Below are positions 56,801-64,000 of a stretch of DNA of 64,000 nucleotides, one piece after another. Positions within the stretch are counted from its first letter, which is position 1. Each line of letters starts with the position of its first letter. The DNA is from Ornithodoros turicata (taxonomy: Eukaryota > Arthropoda > Arachnida > Ixodida > Argasidae), in NCBI RefSeq assembly GCF_037126465.1, contig NC_088204.1, forward strand, positions 15,878,804-15,942,803. The letters are read 5' to 3'. The position numbers were made by a program, and so were the translations under genes. The notes under the pieces are model-generated. The model was not told the DNA's origin. It did not search any database and was given only the letters and a program-made list of their open reading frames with translations.

Positions 56801-57550
56801 GGAAACAAAGCAGGTATCTGTAAAGTAATCATCCTTATACGACAGGGCATTTGATTGTAGTGCTCTCCTGACACGTTATAAACTACAATATTCCAGAAAC
56901 AATATCCACCTTGCCGCATCTATGTGAAAGTGGCAAATTATACACATTCTTTTGGGTCAGCTTGATTAAGCAAACTGCAGCATGGGCTATAGGTGGTCAT
57001 ATCAAGACATTCCCAAACTTGTTGCATTGTTTTTGGAGTAAATCTGAAATTCTATATCATTTAGCATGAACTGGACATGTTTTGCATGCCTTTTTGTTTT
57101 AACCGCTCATTGAGCAGCTAATGCATTTCTTTGTAGCTTGTAGCTTTTTTATACCATACAGTAGCATACTCAGAATCTCTGTGCCGAATACATTGTAACG
57201 GTATTGCAACTCTTTATACAAAGCATCACACGATAGGGAGTATGGATTACTTCCACAATTCCCTCACATAGTGGCTTAACTCATTACTTTAGTATATGTA
57301 TGTGCAAGAGCTCAATTGCCCCTTATTTATTGTAACTTATTTTGGCATTTTTGTACAAACTGCTGGTGAGCTTATGCATCTTAGGATCTTGTCTACTTTC
57401 TAGTCTGTACATAGAAGTCAGTACACATGCGTGTCCGTACGTTGTGTGTACTGTGTGTTTATTCTGGGCCAGACTTGCATAATAAAGTGAATGCTGTCAA
57501 TAAAATTTGAGTGGAGCTCTAATTTTCTCCCTTAAAGGAGTACAGAGGGC
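53808..57550. other. Region downstream of the VMAC-like gene, no gene recognised
   Basis: Possible long 3' UTR followed by repeat sequence. It contains a C-tract near 54339–54354 inside a repeat segment, a segment at about 55190–55330 similar in reverse to 30930–31100, and AATAAA hexamers near 57481 and 57499 on the plus strand that could end a transcript. No conserved domain seen in any frame. Confidence 0.45.
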
Positions 57551-57775
57551 CATAAAAAATTTTTCAGAATAAGACGTCTGATGAAAGTGTATGTGTCATT
57601 TTACCGACTAGCGCGAAAGGTTTTGATGTGCGCAATTTGTTTCCCAGAAAAAAAAAAAAAAAAATGAAAAGAACGCATAAGCATGGCTCCCCGGGTTCAC
57701 CCTTTTGCCTCGTCACCGATGACGTTACAGGGGCAACTGATTCTGGTTCGCTGGTCAGTGGAGGTCCGCGGAGAA

Positions 57776-58125
57776 TTGGGGAAGGAGCGGCCGAATCGTG
57801 ACCGAGCCAGGAGCAATGCTTTTTCAGAACCCCGAACAGTCGAAATGCAGACGACAGCGGAATAGCAGACAACATTTCTCTGAACCAATCAGCGAGCGTG
57901 GCACCTGTAGCGTCAGCACGAGGTCCCAGGCAGATCACAAGCTGGTACTGCTCTCCACCGCTGTTGCGCACGGTCGCTTTTTGCAGCGTACTTTGAATTC
58001 AATTTCTGCCGATAATTATGACTCCACGGGTTGAATTAATTCTTATGGCTTATATGGCATCTTACTGGCCTGCTTAGCAGCGTTATTCAAGGAAAACAGG
58101 GTGTTAAAAGTGACTTCTGTACTAC
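57776..58125. repeat. Dispersed repeat, copy 1
   Basis: About 350 bases matching 61557–61886 in the same orientation. Shared blocks include AGGAGCAATGCTTTTTCAGA, AGCAGACAACATTTCTCTG and CATCTTACTGGCCTGCTTAG. Non-coding. Related sequence from its upstream flank (GAGAATTGGGG) also occurs near 60140. Confidence 0.8.
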
Positions 58126-61042
58126 TTTATGCACCGTGCGCTAGGGTTTTCTATCGACGGCAGCGGCCCCTCGAGGGGAAACGCGACGTAATGCCCTGGT
58201 ACCAGCCAGCAGCGTCTAGCAGTGCTGTGCTAGTCTCGCCGTTCGAAAAGAGCGATTTGAAGCTGCCTGCATAGAAAGTCAAAGGAGAAGACAAAATGGA
58301 AACTAATTCTATGTGGTAATCTGCCACGACAACCAAGTTCCTGTAAAAGAGAGGCAACTCGCCGTAAAGTTTTCGTCCTTCTCGCTGTATCGTCCCGCCG
58401 ATCACGTATTTGAGACAGCGCTTTCACGGCAATCCACCCAACGTGCCGCTCAAATCCGTTGTTTCAAACTTAGAACTCATTCCCTGCATTTAGTATATTT
58501 GTCAATGACCAGTTGAGCGCCACGATGCGGACTTATAGCACAGCAACTGACGTGAAAAAGTTGCAAAATACACCAATGAATGACCAATGAACATCGTGGA
58601 GCTTGGCTAAAATTAGTGTCTGCCATATGTACAGTATTTATCTCTTTACTCGGACCCTAATTTTGCAGCGTGTCGGCGAAGACTGGATTTGGACCTCTTC
58701 TTCCTTCAGTATAAAGCTTGCATGCGAACACGGGGAATTATTTGTCCTCCCCGAGCTGCGTTTCGCAAGCCGTCATCATTTTATGTAGGTGCATTCTGTC
58801 CCTATGATCTGCATTCCCATCGTTGCCAAATCTTGTGATCTCGGTTTACAAGTGGTTCTTTGCTCCTTCTTATTCGTCCGCACACACACACGCAAACACA
58901 CACAAAAGTAATCATGCGTTTGTCGAACAGCAACCTCACTGTTTCTTCTTAATTATTGTCACTTTTTTTATATTTTTTAGCATAGTTTATGTTTTGTGTT
59001 TCTGTTGCGTTATTTCTGGCTGCTTCTATGTTGCAATTTGCGACAATGTGTCTGATGCGCTATATGTTCACCTATACTGAGGCCGTTGTGGTAGTTGTTT
59101 AGCACTAATAAAACATTATCATTACATATCCAGTTTCAAACAAAAACACGCCTTATTTATATCCTGAAACAATCTTGATTGACTGATTGATTTTATTACT
59201 ATGACTGTGCATCCAATGCAGGCACTAAGGGCTAAAAGGGAATCCCCCGCCTTGAGCGATGCAAGATTGGGAATAATTTGACTAAGAAACTTATCCTCAC
59301 AGTGCATCATCACGTTAACGGATTATGCATAAGAAAGAAACGAGAACGTTTTTTTTTTCCGCTAGCTTCGTAATGTATATTCCAATTTGTTGTTGACTGT
59401 ATTATTCATGTGAATTCTTCAGTGCGAGATTTCCGTCATCATAGCGCAGGTACTACATAGCTAGTCTCTGATGTGTAGTCTATAATTGGTAGTTCCTTGC
59501 GGATAAATATGCACTTAACTTCACGTAAATATGGGCCTTGAATACTACACGCTTGTCTGCGCTACACACTGTGTCACACATTGTGCATAGACACATAATG
59601 ATCCACGTGCAAAAGGCTTCCCCATCGGATACATTTTACGTGACAAACCACTTCCACACAAGTAGTCTCACGGCTTAATGAGTCCAAAGCCCCAAAGCCG
59701 ACATATAAAACTCGGGGAAACACCCGTACGCACCAAAGCTACATACGCGAAGGCGCCGATACTGCGGCAGTACCAGACCGTTACGCGCGAAATCGCCACG
59801 GGTGGCGCTGTCGATCAAGCGACCGCAGCGTCCTCTCGCTAGTGCACGGTGCCATGATGCCACGGTGCCATGATGCCATGATGCCACGGTGCATATGATG
59901 CCACGTCATCAATGATGTTACAGGGGCACAAAGCGTCGCCGCACGTGCGCACAGCGCGAAATACTCACTTCTGCTCGCTGAGCCGCGGACGGAAGTTCCA
60001 TAGGGAAATCGGCGAGTGTTATGGTCGTGTCAGTATATAGTAGGTCGTGGGGGCAACTCGTTCTGATTTGCTGGTGAGCGGGGGTCAGTTCCCTGTCCCT
60101 TTGCCGCCGAAACCAGTTTTGCCAGTTTCCCCGGAGAATTGGGGCACGGCCACTTGCGCGCGTCGCTTCGCTCCTCCAGCCTGTTGCCAGCGCCGAGATC
60201 CCTGTGCCGACGGAGTTTCGTTTTGGGGCCGCGGGGGGTGCCACGCAGCGCGGACGAGCAGACGACGTAGGTCACTCAGGAACGCGGAAAAGGCGCGCCT
60301 GTTCCTCGGAGCCTCGTTTACATGTTTTCTCTGTATTTTTCTCTTTTTTTGTGTGTGTGTGTGACTAAGAGTTTCCTGGCAACGGTATCGTGCTTGACCA
60401 GCACATGGTAGAGGGGTGCCGAACGCGCTCATGGATGATAATGCCTGTCACGAGCATATGTATAAGTCAATGAGTACATGCTTTTTTGTACGTACACCGT
60501 GACTGGCCATTGTTTATTATCGTACAAAAAACAAAATCACACATGCCAACAAATTACAAGTACCTAGAAATTATAGATGTCATCACGTCTGCCACCTTCA
60601 GGGCTCCGTGTTTTTATTGAGAATCTTCATTTCATATGAGATATCTCACTTACAATCCAAAGACATTTCTTGAAAGTGGATTGTGTAGCAGCTCAGGACA
60701 CGTTGGACACTCTTCTGTATCTCATTGAGGATTAAAGAGCAATAGACAGCTCGGGGAAAGCTCAGTTCCTCAACCTCTACTTTGAGTCGTTGTGTGATCA
60801 GCGGTGTCACACCAGTTTCACCGCAAGACTATCTGACAAATTTCTGCAACGTTGATCTTGATGGTAGATTGAGCAGTTGCCGTCTCCGTGTCGTTTATGA
60901 AGCTCTAGTGATCACACTCCGTCTGTGACGCCTCGTCTACATCACGAGACACAACATCGGCTTCGGCACCATAACTTAAAAGCCCGAGACTGGGGGTTAC
61001 ACAGTGTGAAGAGGGCTTGACCCACAGTCTCGTGTTTTTAAG
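58126..61042. other. Repeat-rich stretch without a gene
   Basis: No coding sequence recognised. It includes AC-rich simple sequence near 58880–58905, short tandem repeats of ATGATGCCACGGTGCC near 59850–59905, a GT run at 60349–60362 and a hairpin at about 60970–61045 whose arms contain CTTAAAA and CGAGACTG (with their complements). Confidence 0.5.
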
Positions 61043-61474
61043 TTACAGCTGGCTTGCGACTATCCTCTTGCCTCTTATTGCCTCTTGCCTCTCTATCCTC
61101 TGGCAACATGTTCGGCACTCAGTGTCGGTCGCACGTTGGATGCTTCTTCGTCCAACTACGCGCACAAGCTTCCTATGTTTTGGGGCTGGTTTCGCAGTCT
61201 GTTTATGGGAAGGATAGGCAGTAAAAACCGATGGGACCGCAGGAAGCAGATTTCTTTTTCCTACTGGCCCGAAGTCACCTTCTTTGAAGTGCTGGGAACA
61301 AACGACCGAGTGTAAGGCTGGCATCCAGCACGTTCCCTTCCGCTCACCTTCACGGGATATTGCGTTGAGCCATGCATCACGAACTGCCTGGTTTTACGGT
61401 ACGTCGTGGTACGATAAGCCTGAACTTGTGCTCTCTGTTGACGAACACAGCGGCACCGAGCAGTTTTCCGGCAT
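61043..61474 (-). pseudogene. THAP-domain ORF with an in-frame stop
   Basis: Read on the minus strand from an ATG at 61474, the frame gives a THAP-type C2CH zinc finger: CSVPLC (first Cys pair), a central Trp in RDAWLNAIS, CSQHF (third Cys and His) and the closing AVPSVF. All four zinc ligands are present. One TAA codon (61396–61394) interrupts the frame between YHDVP and the Trp helix. After the finger the frame continues for about 45 basic residues and stops at 61043. THAP fingers are DNA-binding modules of cellular regulators and of P-element-type transposases. With no transposase core nearby and surrounding repeats, a decayed transposon fragment is most likely. Confidence 0.6.
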
Positions 61475-61556
61475 ATTCTGCGTCGTCTTCAACGCGGAGC
61501 ACCGCTGCCACATCTCAGGTTGTATGGCGCGAAGCGACGTGTGCAAGTGGCCGTGA

Positions 61557-61886
61557 TTGGGGATAGAAGGAGCGCCGAATCATGACCGTGCCAGGAGCAA
61601 TGCTTTTTCAGAACCCCCAACAGCTGAGTAGCAGACAACATTTCTCTGGACCAATCAGCGAGCATGGCCCCTGTAGCGTCAGCGCGAGGTCCCAGGCAGA
61701 TCACAGGCTGGTGCTGCCCTCCACCGCCGTTGCGCACGCTCGCGTTTTGCGGGGTACTTTAAATTCAATTTCTGCGATAATTATTACTCTATGGGGTGAA
61801 TGAATTCTTATAGTACATCTTACTGGCCTGCTTAGCAGTTTTATACAAAGAAAACAGGGCGTTAAAGATGACTTCTGTGCTACTTT
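61557..61886. repeat. Dispersed repeat, copy 2
   Basis: Same family as 57776–58125. Its right edge runs directly into the inverted-repeat element at 61884–62765, and its left edge abuts the THAP-type ORF region. Confidence 0.8.
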
Positions 61887-62765
61887 AAAGGGACGGTCGC
61901 ATCCATTCCAGTCTACTTCGAAACTATGCAGTGTCATCTTCTTCCTCGTGGACCACTGACCACGGTATCGAAAATCCCACACGAAAGAGTGGAGTAGTTT
62001 CACTGTTATTCGATGGAGTGCATGACAAGAACGGACACCGGATGTTGAGAGTGCGCCGGAATTCCCTCTCTGGAGAAACGAGAAAACGTCACTCCCTAAG
62101 AACCAATGAGGGCACAACCTTGAGAAAAGGAATGCCGCGGCGGCGTGCGAGCGTCTCACTTACGGCGAATTCGGGTGGTCATTTCGTGACAACTTTCTTT
62201 GCCAGATCTCGCATGTTCTCGTTGCGCTTTCCGAGCGGCAGGAATTTGCCAGCTAGCACTCTTTTCGCCCGGCCTCGATATAACCGGGCAGCGGGTTGCC
62301 CAACAACATCCAGTGTCGTCACATCCGCACTGCGAGGGTGGCGTGGACCCATATTTTGCCTGCAGTCGAAGTTCTTTCTTTCTTTATTATGGGTTATAAC
62401 AAGAGAGGTTAGCCAAGCTATGGCTGGCTAACCTTGGCTAGCGTCGAAGTTCACATCAGGTTGACATGGTTTAGCAGACGACGAAATCCGAAGACGAGCG
62501 ACTGCGATGCCGCCAAGCGGATAAAACCGCTAGATTCCTAGCACTCCTCATGTGCGGATGGCAGTGGTGACGTTATCTAGACCGTGTTGCCACAAAATGA
62601 CCACCCGAATTCGCCATAAAATTCATTTATTTAATATCTTGGCATTTTTGGGACGAAAAAATTTAGCTAACTAGATTTTAGTAATAGTATTCAAGTAGAT
62701 TGTCAGCCGATGCCGAACATACTGGTTGTCATAGATAGGTTTCCGGGTGCGATCGTCCCTTTAAA
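61884..62765. mobile_element. Inverted-repeat element with TTTAAAGGGAC ends
   Basis: The left end TTTAAAGGGACGGTCGCATCC-type sequence pairs with GGGTGCGATCGTCCCTTTAA at the right. A second pair of inner repeats (CGAATTCGGGTGGTCATTT at about 62165 and its complement at about 62595) lies inside. About 880 bases, no transposase recognised. Confidence 0.7.
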
Positions 62766-63410
62766 AAGAACAAGGAAGCAACATTTAAAGGGACACTAAA
62801 GTGCAAAAATCTCTCCTCGGGGAATGAAAGATGCAGTTACCTTGACAGCAATACAAACGGAACGAAATCCACCCGTTGCGTCGTTCGTTACTTTTGAGTG
62901 CCAAAAGGAAGTTTGCGCTTTTCCTCTTCTCTCCTTCTCGAGAGGGGTGACGGCGCAGGGCGGTCTGCTCGAACGGTCTCCCGCGGTGATTTTGCACATC
63001 CTTTGAGGAGACGAATGACAGGCCGCTCGGCTAGCCGTCCGTTCCGGGCGGCCACCGACTGGCCTTCGCAAACGATTTCTCGCAATGGGTGGACACCCTG
63101 CCGCACCGCCCAATTAAAGCAGACAATGAGACTTTGTGTCAAGTTTGATCGTCGATAGGCAAGCAGACACTGCTGGAATCGAATAAACAAACAAACAAAC
63201 AAATGTTGGAGGTATTCCGGCTAAATCGTTTGTATATTTTATCAGTGAATGTTCCCTATCTCTTTTTCGTTCTTCCTTGGAGTACGGCCGACAGAGCTCG
63301 TCGAACGGTTGCGAACTAGAGTAATGATATCGGTATTTTTCTCTATCGATTAGGAGCCACCACGCAAACTATTTTCGGTGTACCATGTATTGTCATTTTT
63401 TAAAGTTTCG

Positions 63411-63650
63411 TGTTAGCGCCGCGAAGCAACTGTGGCTATAGCGGCGTAAAGATATGGACAGATGGTGAGAGGACATCAGTAAAGGAGTGGGGGACGGGTG
63501 GGTTAGTATGCGTCCTGGGCCGACTTCAAGGGAACTGTGCCGACATTCGTCTGGAAAGTCTACCAAAAAACCAAGGGAAAATCTCAGACAGCACAGCTGG
63601 GGTTCGAACCCACCACCTCCCAGTCTTCAGCACCACCTTGGCTATATCAC
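63411..63650 (-). mobile_element. tRNA-derived SINE, copy 3 (damaged head)
   Basis: Carries the body seen in copies 1 and 2, including GTTGCTTCGCGGCGC and TGTCGGCACAGTTCC on the minus strand. The B box GGTTCGAACCC (read on the plus strand as GGTTCGAACCC, palindromic) is kept, but the A-box half of the head is rearranged or lost. Confidence 0.75.
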
Positions 63651-63719
63651 ACTCTTAGAAATGATGGTGGTGGTGGGTGGTGATGGTGAAAGGGCTTGCC
63701 GTTGTCGGCCTCAGGTATG

Positions 63720-63830
63720 TGGGCAACGTCACGACTGACGCCCTGGGGGAATGTGCGTCCTGGGCCGACTTCTAAGGGAACTGTGCCGACATATGTCTGA
63801 GAGCGTCTGAGGAAAATCCAGGAAAAACCG
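63720..63830 (-). mobile_element. SINE fragment, copy 4
   Basis: Partial SINE body (GTGCGTCCTGGGCCGACTTC and GAACTGTGCCGACAT on the plus strand) without the tRNA head, ending at the hairpin at 63831–63885. Confidence 0.65.
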
Positions 63831-63885
63831 GGAGGAGGAGCCTATTTTGTGCCATTATGCACGGCACAAAATAGGCTCCTCCTCC
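63831..63885. repeat. Perfect 23-bp hairpin
   Basis: GGAGGAGGAGCCTATTTTGT and three further bases pair without mismatch with the right arm, with a 9-base loop (ATTATGCAC). It directly follows a truncated SINE body. Probably the centre of a foldback element. Confidence 0.8.
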
Positions 63886-64000
63886 TGTTTTCAACAAATC
63901 TAGGGCGAGAACGTTGTCATTCGGGGTGATGGTTGGCTAGGAGCGTGCTATGTGGTGAAGTTCATTTTTAAGAGTGCACCGACGAGCGGATGCGTTTACC

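Noticed and set aside
60030..60432. Overlapping minus- and plus-strand frames of about 105–115 codons
   Set aside because: Open in both directions in GC-rich repeat sequence, no conserved motif, and includes a GT microsatellite.
61310..61349. A 30-base intron inside the THAP frame (GTGAGC to CCAG)
   Set aside because: Too short for splicing, and the frame stays open through it.

Overview
The window is animal nuclear DNA with compact GT–AG exons separated by introns and spacers full of short inverted-repeat DNA transposon remnants and a tRNA-derived SINE. The Spätzle-type cysteine-knot ligand points to an arthropod. The tRNA-derived SINE and the long introns packed with inverted repeats suggest a chelicerate, most likely a tick; this placement is an inference, not proven.

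Eight protein-coding genes can be assembled, and they alternate strictly in strand (− + − + − + − +). In order they are: a class B J-protein (DNAJB1/4-like, −, 3.8–5.5 kb); very-long-chain enoyl-CoA reductase TECR (+, 6.9–11.5 kb); a RacGAP1/CYK-4-like protein (−, 14.0–25.3 kb); mitochondrial ALKBH7 (+, 25.9–26.8 kb); a secreted Spätzle-like protein (−, 27.0–30.2 kb); RIMOC1/C5orf51 (+, 32.3–34.4 kb); condensin subunit SMC2 (−, 36.4–52.5 kb, 23 exons); and a single-exon VMAC-like coiled-coil protein (+, 53.2–53.8 kb). Four head-to-head pairs share upstream spacers and three pairs converge. For DNAJB, TECR, ALKBH7, Spätzle, RIMOC1 and SMC2 the splice sites I chose give summed exon lengths divisible by three and protein lengths close to the families.

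From about 54 to 64 kb I see no intact gene. This stretch holds C-tracts, dispersed repeats, inverted-repeat elements, a THAP zinc-finger ORF interrupted by one in-frame stop, and two SINE copies.

The genes do not form one pathway. Two of them (the RacGAP-like protein and SMC2) act in mitosis and cytokinesis, ALKBH7 and RIMOC1 relate to mitochondria, and the rest cover protein folding, lipid elongation and extracellular signalling.

The most striking observation is that the RacGAP-like gene keeps its C1 domain and RhoGAP fold motifs but has lost the arginine finger and other catalytic positions. Next are several high-copy palindromic element families lodged mainly in the introns of SMC2 and the RacGAP-like gene.
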